Shown: one piece after another, positions 12,901 through 24,900 of the stretch | Numbering within the stretch: position 1 is the stretch's first letter | Layout of the letters: each line of letters opens with the position of its first letter | NCBI GenBank assembly: GCA_948146395.1 | Contig: OX411547.1 | Coordinates: 30,236,614 to 30,300,613, forward strand | Source: Fragum whitleyi | Lineage: Eukaryota; Mollusca; Bivalvia; Cardiida; Cardiidae | Reading direction: 5' to 3' | Length of the DNA stretch: 64,000 nucleotides | Notes under the pieces: model-generated | The model's database searches: none | The model's input: only the letters and a program-made list of their open reading frames with translations | Told to the model about the DNA's origin: nothing | Translations under genes and position numbers: made by a program

Positions 12901-15900
12901 CGCACTCCTGCCCAATATGGAATTGAATCTCCTAGTATCCACACAGCTTAAAATAGAAATACGTGTCAAATAGATTTACTATAAATACCTGAAACAATAC
13001 TAATTTTGAATTTGTATGTAATTGTTAACACAGTTAGAACTCCATCGGCCTAAATATCGTATTGTATCAGACGGCAACCCTTGTATTGCTAAGTCGGTCG
13101 CCCTTCCAATTCTAAAACTATGCGTCCGATAACGACCTGTAAATTCTAAGGAAGCTGTTGAAATACATTTTTGCAGAACTGCTGAGAACTGTGTCCTCGT
13201 TACTGGTAACCCATTTTGATGTATGTAAAGCGGACCTGCCACGGATGGGCGGATCGCCAAAAACTCATTCAATGACTGGACCGGACAGAGTCGTCCATTC
13301 TCCTTTGGGAGTTTAAGCGTGAATGGCTTGCCGTATTGATTTGTTTTGAAAACATGTAATTTGATCAAAAGGTAATCATTCATGATGGACACATCTGTAG
13401 ATTGAACTACTCTCTGATATAATGACTTATTGGCTATTACGACTTCGCTCACCCGGAAAAGCCCAAAGTATGCCAAAACAAATAATGAACAGAAAAGAAT
13501 TCTTTCATATTGATTACAAGTGACTTGTGGCAAAACGGCGCAAACCGCTACCAATGATGATCGTCTTAACGGCGTTCGTGTGTCTATACTAGTGCGAGAT
13601 CTGCGGCAACCCTCCAGCATCTTTTTAATAACAAAAACTTCAGCAAAATCGCAATAGCCGTTAAGTTTATGAAAATAGTTCAAACCCGCAACATATGTTG
13701 AAATCGTCCGAGCTGATTTTCCCGATTCGTAACAGTACGCGATGAACCACGCTACTTGATTGCATGGTATTGGCCATGTATTGCTTAAATTGTATTTGGC
13801 TCTATACAGATCGAACGCTCTTTTACCCACGTCATACGTCAACCGAGTATTTGGCGCTAAACATTCCGGAATTGGATGTGGTTTGTTGTCTGCCTGAGGG
13901 GCTAGCCGTCTGAATCTCATTTCCTGAAATCGAGATATTGCTTCACATATTTCATTTTTACTGCTTGAAATATGCTGAGATTTAATCAAGATGTTATGCT
14001 TCAGACAGTGTAAATTTATGACCAGAACCATGCACATAATCTGCTCCGATTTAGATGTTAATTTATTAATTATCTCGACCACAGCCTTATTATCGCAATG
14101 GAATAATATTTTTTTGTTCCTTAACTTTGAACCCCAGATAAAAAGAGCTACCAGTATTGGAAAGAACTCTAAAATCGTTATATTTTCAGTGTAACCCTTC
14201 TTATGCCAAGTTTCCGGCCATTTTCCCTGGGCCCAATGGCCCTTAAAATATATGCCAAAACCTAAATCTTTGCCTGCCGCGCTGTCAGTGAATAATTCCA
14301 CCTCCTGATTAGCTGTCCAGTAAGTGTCATGGAAGCATGACACCCCATTAAAATTAGCCAAAAAGAGCAACCACATCCTAAGATCTCGCCTAACTTCTCG
14401 TTTTATGCGCACACGATGGAATGGTTTAGCAAGCCCACAAATCGAATTTATTAAGCGACGAATAAAGGGTTGCCCCATCACAATAACCCTACAGCAAAAA
14501 TGTAATGAGCCGATAAGTGATTGCAACGTCTTGAGAGTAGCCCTCTTTCTGTCCAAAATTTCTCTTATTTTTATGATCACTTCCTTAATTTTTTGTATAG
14601 GGATCCGAACAACCATTTTTCTTGAATCTATCTCCAAACCCAAAAAAACCAAAACTTCTGTCGGGCCTTCCATTTTTTCATCTGCCAACGGAACACCCAA
14701 TTCTGTCATTATACATTTGAATATTTGTAGTGCCTTAAAACACGAGCCGTACGTTTTATCACCCCCAAGAAAATCATCCAAGTAATGTATCAATGCTGCT
14801 GTATCAAGTTTTGACTCTACGCAAAACTGCAGAAATCGTGCGAAGCACTCGAACGTAATCGGACTAATTGAGGCCCCAAAGAGGAGTGCTTTCTCGATAT
14901 AATACCTATCCTTATAGAAAAAACCCAGCAGTTCAAAATCAGACGGTCTAATGGGGATAATACGGTAAGCACTCTTAATGTCTGCCTTGAACAGTTTGCA
15001 ATTTTGACCCAGATTTTGTACCATTCTTACGGCCTCGTCGAAACTCGTATATTGCACAGAGCAAATAGCCGGGTCAATATAGTCATTGATTGATTCTCCA
15101 GGTGGGTATGATAAATGGTGTATCATTCTATACTCCCCGGGTGTTTTCCTAGGAACAAGTCCAATAGGGCTTATAATTAGATTAGGAAAAGGGGGCTCAA
15201 CGAAAGGCCCAGCCACCCGACCCGCGTCGATCTCTTTTTTTATTTTTTCCCGATTAAGGTAAATTGACCGCAAATTTTTTGCGTACCGCACCTCACGAGG
15301 TCCTGAATATTGAAGAGTAAATCCCTCCTCAAAACCTTCAAGTAAATACAAAGCTTCCTGCTCATCGTAATCACGTAAATACTGTTTCAGAATCTGTAAT
15401 TAAATGGGTGTTCTTGCTAAAGACAAACATGTGCTTTGATTATCACTATTTTTCCAATTTGTTAGATCAAAAGACTCATTAGTACTTATTTCCCCGAAAC
15501 TGGTTTCTTCCCCGAAAAACTGACCCCCTTCCACGAAAGGAGGACTGGCCTCGATTGATATTTGGTGCTAAGGGTGAATCAAAAATCCTTTTTGGGCAAC
15601 TCGATTGTGCATGAGGCCCGGCGCATTTAGAACATATATGTGCAAACTTGCAATTTCGCCAAGTACAATTACCTCGATTAAAATCATGACAAGTTAACCG
15701 AAATTTTGGAGTGAGAGCCTGGGAGGTCAGTGTTGCCGATTTTACTTGAATACAGCGCCACCAGAGGTCGTTATTTATCTTTGACCACGATGCCGGGTAT
15801 ATAGCCTGTCTTAGCCGAAATTGTTCGTCGTAATTTCTCCAGGCTAGCCCCTCCTGACGTCTGGCACATTCTCTAATATTTAACATGTAATGCAGAATTT

Positions 15901-18900
15901 CATATATCTTATCTGTATGAGTGGAAAGATAAACTGACGCCTAAATGATAAATGCATCAGTCCAGCGATCAATGTCGGCAATTCGATCTTTGCACTCCTT
16001 TGGACCCGTTTCCATAGTGCCGTTACTATTAACCCTTACGACAGAACCCTGACAATATTCGTCCAACTCTAACGCGCCTTTTAAAAGCAATGCCAAGTTT
16101 ATAAACTCGCCCCTACAGACTTTTTGCTTGATTGCCGCTGGTACATGTGCTGCAATGTCATCGTCTGCTAAGCGTAGGATGTTGGACACTTGCCGATCCG
16201 ACAAAGCTTTGTCCGACATATTACCCGTATTTACCGCTGACAGAAGCAAAGGCGCTTGCGCTATTGACCCGCTCAACATTGACGATAAAGGCATAACTGA
16301 ATTGCTATTCACTTCCTACCCTAACCGGGGTGACACCTTCCGTAACCGGAACGAAGCCTACGTTATTGCTTTCTATGACTGGCTGATTATTTACCACTTG
16401 TGGGGCCTGCGCTACAATACCAAAATCAATAACATACGGTAACCTACCCGCATCTGTCGGTACTACCATGCTCTCAACAGTGTCCTGAACCGGTTCCGCC
16501 GCTTTTCTTTTTTTTCCTCTGGTTGTTACCCCCGCCGACGATGTTGCTTGATCGACACGGCCTCTTTGGCTTCCATTCCGCCGACCGTTTGCATTCCGCA
16601 AACCCTCAGGTGGCATTTTCTTTAAAGAGTTTCAACTTTCGGTTGTTGTCCGTCGTTTGGCGATTGAAAAGACGAAGCCGCACGTGATAGACAATTTATA
16701 TAGTCCCGCTTGGCGGGAAAATATCGAAGCAATCGAGTGGAACATATACGATAAATTTACTACACATTAACTTTTTAAGCAGACGACTCATTCTTTAAGG
16801 AAATAAAATTAATTATTTGAAGACTAAAATAATTATAATTATTTCAATTTGTTGTTTTTAGCTAGGCTGTTTTCAGAGAAAACCTGATGGTATTATGATC
16901 ACCTTGGCATCATTTGCGTTTGCGTTGGCATTGGTGAGACAAACTTTGACCTTGGTCATATCTCTGTTGTTATTGAAGGCATAATCATGAAACTTGGCAT
17001 GTGTGTTCACCATCACAAGAGCTATCCAGACTTGTAAGGGGGATAACTCTGGGAGCATTCTTGTAAGAGTTATGCCCTATTTTTCACTTAGATTTTTTGC
17101 ATCATCAAGTACCTGTAGCTGAGCGTTGCACCTGGTGCTCTTGTTCATACTTGGAGATTCAGCAGTGTAATGGGCATATTTTGTGATAATTTGCTACCTT
17201 GTTTTTCTATGATTTTGCAGACATTTAATTCAACATATTTTGGAGGCAGTTCTAGTTTAGCTGGTGTACCTATTCAGTCAATGAAGTAAGTATATATTTC
17301 ATTCATAATTACTGTGTGGTAATTTCTCTTTGAAAAAAATACCAGAATGGTCATAGCTATTCAGGGTTTGACACTAACTACTTTTTGCCACAGCCTAAAG
17401 CACCTGTTAGTCCTAGATATAACAGGTCCTCCATGATAACAACAGGTTCTGTATTAAAGCCATGTTTGATTTTTATTATCCCCCGCCGTTTTCGGCGAAG
17501 GGGATATAGTAATGCTCTCCGTCCGTCATTCCGTCATTCCGTCATTCCGTCACTAAACTTGTCCGGAGCAAATCTCCTAAAGTATAATAGCTATCAACTT
17601 GAAACTTTATGGGTGGGTAGATCTCATGGAGGAGAAGTGCAGTGCACAAGAACTACAACTCTTGCTTGCATAATTTTGGAGTTATTGCCCTTTGTTATTG
17701 TTAAGACTTAGATTTTGTCCGGAGCATATCTCCTAAAGTATAATTGCTATCAACTTGAAACTTTATGGGTGGATAAATCTCATAGAGGAGAAGTGCAGTG
17801 CACATGAACTACAACTCTTGCTTGCATAATTATGGAGTTATTGCCCTTTGTTATTTTTAAGACTTAGATTTTGTCCGGAGCATATCTCCTAAAGTATAAA
17901 AGCTATCAACTTGAAACTTTATGGGAGGATAGATCTCATGGAGGAGAGGTGCAGTGCACAAGAACTACAACTCTTGCTTGCATAATTTTGGAGTTATTGC
18001 CCTTTGTTATTTTTAAGACTTAGATTTTGTCCGGAGCATATCTCCTAAAGTATTTTAGCTATCAACTTGAAACTTTATGGGTGGATAGATCTCATGGAAG
18101 AGGAGTGCAGTGCACAAGAACTATAACTCTGGCTTGTATAATTTTGGAGTTATTGCCCTTTGTTATTTTTTAAGACTTAGATTTTGTCCGGAGCATATCT
18201 CCTAAAGTATTTTAGCTATCAACTTGAAACTTTATGGGTGGATAGATCTTATGGAGGAGGAGTGCAGTGCACAAGAACTATAACTCTGGCTTGCATAATT
18301 TTGGAGTTATTGCCCTTTGTTATTTTAAAGACTTAGATTTTGTAGGGGCTTAATTTCTTAAAGAACCCTTAATCTATTAGGCTTCAGTTTACTATCAAGC
18401 TTTCTTGGCGGGGGATGGCCATGTCCGACATGGCTCTTGTCAATTTATGGAATAAATTGCACAGAAAACATGGTTGGAAAAGAAGAAATTGCTTTTGACA
18501 AGCAATTTTGGTACTGGAAAGGCAATAATTTTCAAAACTTGAGGGATATGAAATACTAAGTCCTGCCATTAACTGCAGGCCTGAAATACCTGCATGATGG
18601 AAACATCTACCAGTCCTCCCTAAGAATCACAGGTCTCGGGCCCAAAGACTGGTGTTAGTGTTGATCCCTGCTATTCATCTGTCTTGTCTGTCTTTCAATT
18701 TGCCCCCAAGCCATATTTACACAATAATCGATGTGCAAAAAAGATTTTATTAGATCAGCATTATATATCTACACCAAAAGATTCTTTTGCTTATTCAGTT
18801 ACTTTTAACTTATAAGCACATGCAGTGTCTAAAACTTGACAATAAACATAATATTTGCTAATTAGTAATTTTACAGTCTAAATCATTCTTACATTCCTGG

Positions 18901-21900
18901 CAGTGAAATCATGGGATTTCCGAGTATAAGTGACGATAAAACTTTTCAGTTTCACTGGAGGAACTACTTTTTTTTCAAGCAGCTTGGCCCCTTTTCAGAC
19001 TGCTGAGTTAACACATTGAAGCCCAGTCACAGGTTCAGGATATCTGCATAGCAGTTTCAAAACTACAAAATGGGAGTTTTTAGCTCCACTGGCTGAAAGC
19101 CACTGGGGCTATTGCCATGGCGTTGTGTCCCTCGTGTGTCCGTCCGTCCATCAGTCCGTGTGTGTGTGTGTGTGCGTGCATCTGGTCGTAAACTTTTCTT
19201 TAAAAATGTTCTCCTCAGAAACTACTGGATGGATTTCAATCAAGCTTCACAGGAATGATCCTTGGGTGACCCTCTTTCAAAGTTGTTCAAGAAATTTTGA
19301 TCCAAAGAAAAACATGGATTTAATGGGCGTTGCTAATTTCCAAATATGGTAAAAAGTGAGTTTTCTTAGATTCTAATTAATGGATACCAATTAAATTTTA
19401 CATGAATGATCCTTGGGTGACCCTTTATCAGTCTTCAAAAAATCATTGTGATCGGATGGAAAATATGCATTTTATGGGCGGAGGTCATTTCTCTGTATGT
19501 TATATAGTGGAAACTTTGAAAATCATTTCTCAGAATGTAACAGATGGATATCAACCAAATTTCACTGGAATGATCCTTGAGTGACCCTTTATCAGTCTAC
19601 AAAAAATCATTGTGATCGGATGGAAAAATATGCATTTTATGGGCGGAGGTCATTTCTCTACATGTTATATAGTGGAAACTTTGAAAATCTTTTTATCAGA
19701 ATGAAATTGATAGATATCAACCAAATTTCACTGGAATGATCCTTGAGTGACCCTTTATCAGTCTACAAAAAAAAAACATTGTGATTGGATGAAAAATATG
19801 CATTTTATGGGCAGAGGTCATTTCTCTATTATTTAGTGGAAAATTTGCAAATCATTTTCTCAGAATTTTATGATTGGATATCAACCAAATTTCACTGGTA
19901 TGAATCTTGAGTGACCCTTTATCAGTGTACCAAAAATTATTTTGATTGGATGAAAAATATGCATTTAGTGGGTAGAGGTCATTCCTCAATATGTTGAATA
20001 GTAGAACCCCAAATATCTAAAAATCTAGTCAAACATTTATGTGCTTTTACAAGAATTTCAAGCCTGTGGAGCGACTCAAGCCATTCATGGCTTTCTAGTT
20101 TTTTTTTAAAATGATTATGTAATTCTTATGATTAAATATCCAAGTGAAAAAGAAAATATTAGGCTACAGAAGGTTTTTTGGTTACCCCCCCCCCCCCCCC
20201 TTCACTCTGAATCTGCCACTGAAGCTTCTAAATCACAAATTATCAAAAAAAATGTATACCAACATTAACTAGGAAAAAGGAAACTAAAGAAAACAAACAA
20301 GAACAGTAATATGATCGAGGAAACATCCTTAAAGGGTTCTAAAACAAAAGCTCCTAATCCCACTGTTTCTGTCTTCTGTGACATTGAGGCGTTTTTCAAA
20401 GACTCAAATTCCAATGACATTGCAGTTTTAGTGACATTCCAGCCTGAGCCTAAGTCGACAATAAATGCTCATCTCAGTGAATTGAGTGATCACAGACTGC
20501 ACAATTCTTCCAATATGTCCATCACAACCCATTTGATTTCGAAAGAATCCTGGTGTGTCAATGTTTATATCACTGAGGAAGTTGTTGTTCCTAATCCTAT
20601 ATACAGTGTAAGATTAGCCCAAATTATTTTCGTTCCTCGTAATACTTGACTAGGGTCCAAAGAATGTTTCTTTTTGCTTCAAAGCATCTTAATGTATCTT
20701 CAAAATTTCAAAGCGTAATCCAAGATGGCGACTAGAAATTATTGAAAAGAATTTTTTGGTATCAATATGTGGAATTTGCAAGGGCCGAGGACGATAGAAA
20801 ATGACGAAATACATAATTTAAGTAACGGGGTTGTAGAGAATGTAATATATAGAATAATCAACTGGTTATATTTGATATGAAAAATATTTCACTCGATTAC
20901 ATTATAAAGCTGTTAAAAAAACTTGTCCTTCGGACTCGTTTTTTAACGCCTAATAACACATTCTCTTGAAATATTTTTCATATCAGACATAACCAGATGA
21001 TTATCCTCTATATATTGGCACTACCATCATAAGTGTATGTTTAGAAATTACTAACATATATTCATAACTTGTCACCAACATAGGGAAGTATTTTAACTCT
21101 TGTCATTTTAACCCGAAATATTCCTGTATAAAAAAGTGGTATAGAAAAAGATCAGTCTGCACATAATGTGCTGTCTGATCTTGGTCTACATGACCTATTT
21201 ATCCCCTTTTAATGCAGAATCGTTTATGAAATTGAATATCAAAAGAAAGTTTGCCGGATACTTTTAAAATTTAGTGCTTTCAGTACTTTGATTTTACTGC
21301 AACATTGCAGTGTAATCCACAAAACTGCAAGGACCATTATGTTAAGAAATAATCAGTATGATTCATTACCATTCTCTTTTTTCAAACAGTGTAACCCATA
21401 ACTCTGCAACAACCACCATGAGTGTCTGTTTAGAAATTACCAGCATGAATTCACAACTCATCACCAACATAGGCAATGGTTTTACACTCATCATAGAAAG
21501 TGGAAACAATACCAACATAACAACTATTGGAGACCCTGAGCTAGTCATGGTGGAACAAAATTATTCAGGTTTGTTTGTTTATTTGATTGATGTTTAACAA
21601 AGGTATTATAGAGTTAATTCACATTTTTTTTGAGGGTGTTAACATTTGCAGAGACCCGATAAATGGTTTAACGCCATGTGCGAAGCATTATGAGGGTCTC
21701 TGCAAATGTTAAAGCCCGAAAAAGCGTGAATTGATGCTATTAATGCATAAAAAGATAGCTAAAAGCTAAATTTCATAGAAATGATATAAAACCAGTTACA
21801 AACCTACTTATATGCTGTCATGCATTACACCGTCCATCTTGTTCATACTGGCGTTGCTTGGTTAATTTTTTGACGTCACACAATTTTACGTGGGATTTAG

Positions 21901-24900
21901 AGATATGTCTTTAGGTATGCTCTATTATAACGTTTGACAAGGAAACTGATAAAGGGTATAGGCCCAGATCGAGAATATTTAAGTGAAAAAAGCCAGGCGT
22001 TAATGGCACGTCAATTTACCTACACGTGTTTTGTCCATTAACATATGTCTATAACGACCCAAAACGCACATTTCATGCAATAATATACATTAGTTGCATG
22101 AAAGCTTCTTGTTTTCTATAAAAGGGGTTTGAACATTCAAACTCCAACAGGGTTTTAAGGGTTGCTGGTTTTGCTAGTCTTATACTCACAAATAAGTAGT
22201 CTGACTCCTAAAACAATCTGGGCCCGAGGTTATAAAAGTTACCTTTTCTCAGGCTCAAATCAGAATAAACTTTAATTTCAAATTGAGATTAAAGCTATAA
22301 TTCTGTATTAATTTTTGTAATAATGTATGAATATTAAAGTTAATATGAATAAGTTGTTATGAATAACAACTTATTAATATTATCTTTTATATTCATAGAT
22401 TTATTTAATTTCTAAGTTAGAGAATAATCTCAGCTTAGAATGAGGAAAGTTTCATAACCTGAGGCCCTGATGTAAGTTGGTAGGGCTCTTTTGAAATCAA
22501 CCTCAGAAGAGAATTGGAGATTGTTTTAAACAGTCTTCACTTTCTTTTCACAAGTTGAACCCCAGAGGTACATATCTATATCCAACACCTTGTGTAGCTA
22601 ATATCCAGAGAATGTTTATTTAACCCTTGTCATGCTGAACCTGGAATATTCCTGCTTTGACAGGAGGTGTAGACAAAGATCAGCCTGCACCTATGTGTAG
22701 TCCGATCTTAGTCTACATCCCCTGTTTGTCCTCTTTCAAGGCAGAGTTGTAAATGTAATTAATCTCTAAAAGGAAAGATTGCCCTACATCCTTGGATTCT
22801 AGGGCTTTCAGTACTTTGATATGAGTGCAAAGAGGAATTTTTATCCAGCATGACAAGTGTTAAAAGAAATATTCTTAATTTAATTGAATGTTTCTATAAC
22901 ATTAAATTATAAAGTTGTAAGTTGATATTACCTTAACTCATTACAAGTTGACAAAATCTTTGACTTACTTGATTTCAAAGAAGTTGTAAATAATTTTTGG
23001 TCATTGAAATTATTAGCAATTTTGTCCTTTAAGGAAAAAAATTCTAAACTAGGAATGAATTGCATGTAATAAGCAGTTTCTTTTTATCCACCATGTTCTC
23101 AAAGATTTGTTTGATATATCCTTTTAACTTTTATTTGAATTTATGGATTTTTTTGTACTTTCCATATCACATGATAGCTGAATTAATCATACAATAGCTG
23201 AAAGTATACAGTATAGTGTCTCAGGCCCACATGGGCTTGGCTTCTTGTTTTAAGGGAATTATAATCTTAATCAAATTTCATACATTCTTTGCCTAGATAG
23301 TTATCTTTCAGATTTCATCAAGCATTTATTTTGATTTCTTGGTAAGGAAATATTCATTTGATAGATTGGAAGCTTTATAGAATTTTAATTTTGATTGTCT
23401 CTTTCAAGGGTGAAGTTTGGTACATCCAATGAAAGGATAGGTAATCATAAATCTATGGGGGATTGCTATAGGAGGCTAGGACAGAATATAATGGTAGTGT
23501 TGGTGCAAGAAATTCCAGAAATTCTCTTGATAGGGTCTCAAACTGCCACAATATTGCTGAAAAAATGATAAACTGAGGTGTTCAACCCCAATCAAACAAA
23601 TCAAGGGCGGAGATCTTGAAGCCAGTGGAGTGTACAGGTCTTTTTGTGCCTCTTGTTTAATATTTTATCTATCAATAGAGCATGGATAACACTTCAATCT
23701 CAATTTTAACTTACCCTTTCCAGTTATAATAGATTCTCGATGTTTCTGGTACAAGTACATTAATGAATGTGTTGATATGGGACTGTGCGTACAAAGAGGG
23801 AATCAAGTACTTTGCAAGTGAGTATCCTGCCATAGATTAACCCTTGTCATGCTGAACCTGAAATATTGCTCAGAGGTACAGATCAGAGGGGGTAACTCCA
23901 GTCTAAAATCTTTATTATTAAACGAAACCCTATGTTGTGGGTACTCATTTGAATTGTCTTGTTGAGACAATTCTAATGAGGACCTGCAAAAAGGGGTTTG
24001 AGCAGGAACTAGTGAAATATTTAAATTTCAAATCCAAAATAAATCCTCTATCTGGAGGCATGTTGCTGCTTTGGCAGGAGGTGTAGACTAGGAGCTTTTA
24101 GTTTATAGGTGTCTGTTTGTATGTCTGTTTACCTGTCTGTGTGTCTGTTTGCAAAAAGTTACCCTACAAACTAAACATTCTCATCCAATTCAAACACTAT
24201 TCGGTGTTTATATCAGGCATTTTGGCATAAAGGTTCCTCTCGTCGATACACATCAAGGTCAAGGTCATCAAACAAATTCAAGGTCAAAGGTGAACATTTC
24301 CATGGCCAAGTGTGAAAGAGTTGTAACTGCCTATAAACATATAGGCAGTTACAACTGTTTCACGCTCAGCCATTGATTAATTCAGGATCATCTTCTAAAT
24401 GTGTCTATCCAACTTTTCAGTTTAAACCTATTTATTTTACATCGATTGGAAAACAAGTTCTTACAACTTAGATTAATCCCTCTTGATTTTGCTTCCCGGA
24501 AAATTCCCCAGTACTTGAACCGAATGTGTGGGCCAATGAAAGAACCATGGTCGATAGCTGCTCCCATGAATCGAACTCAGGACCTTTGGGTCAAGAGGCG
24601 GACACTCTACCAATAGACCACGGACACAACTATCTTTGTCCATAAGTTCTTATGTAGGTCTATATCTTGTATAACAAAGTAGTCATACATTTATGGAAGA
24701 CTTTGGACTAAATTTTTAAAAAAAAAAAAGGTTTTCAGGGAACTGTCCTCCTAAAAATTATTTTTTATTAATTGTGCGGAAGCACAATTAGAGTGGTTCT
24801 GCCCGGGTTGTATCTAATGAAAATTGCAAAATAACCTTTTTTCTAACTCATATCAATTTTGTAAACAGTTTGTTTCGAAAATTACTGGCATAAATTGAGC

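Larger units (their letters stand above)
12000..16830 (-). mobile_element. Ngaro/DIRS-type tyrosine-recombinase retrotransposon, decayed
   Basis: Minus-strand order is gag (16616-15479), RT-RNase H-tyrosine recombinase (15399-13000), SGNH hydrolase (12944-12394). The presence of a YR and lack of a DDE or GIY endonuclease place it among DIRS-like elements. The absence of a methyltransferase domain points to the Ngaro group. It sits antisense in the 6.9 kb intron of gene 1. Its GC content is visibly higher than that of the intron around it. The outer limits are approximate: I looked for split direct repeats or inverted termini and found only an 8-base inverted match (ttatttcc near 11996, ggaaataa near 16799), which may be chance. 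Confidence 0.85.

Noticed and set aside
12637..12951. Open + strand frame of 104 codons
   Set aside because: It is the complement of the SGNH hydrolase ORF, whose minus-strand motifs explain the sequence.
14324..14785. Open + strand frame of 153 codons
   Set aside because: Shadow of the RT/RNase H coding strand; no motif in this direction.
16799..16806. 8-base inverted match ggaaataa/ttatttcc as retrotransposon termini
   Set aside because: Too short in AT-rich DNA to define ends; kept only as a remark.
12000..16830. LTR retrotransposon or integrated virus
   Set aside because: No LTRs, protease or DDE integrase; a tyrosine recombinase is present, so it is a DIRS/Ngaro-type element. No envelope-like gene.
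17565..18345. CRISPR-like array
   Set aside because: Units are long, directly adjacent and without unique spacers; this is a tandem block within a eukaryotic repeat.
24545..24632. tRNA gene on the minus strand
   Set aside because: A and B boxes are present but stems do not pair properly; the context fits a SINE head.
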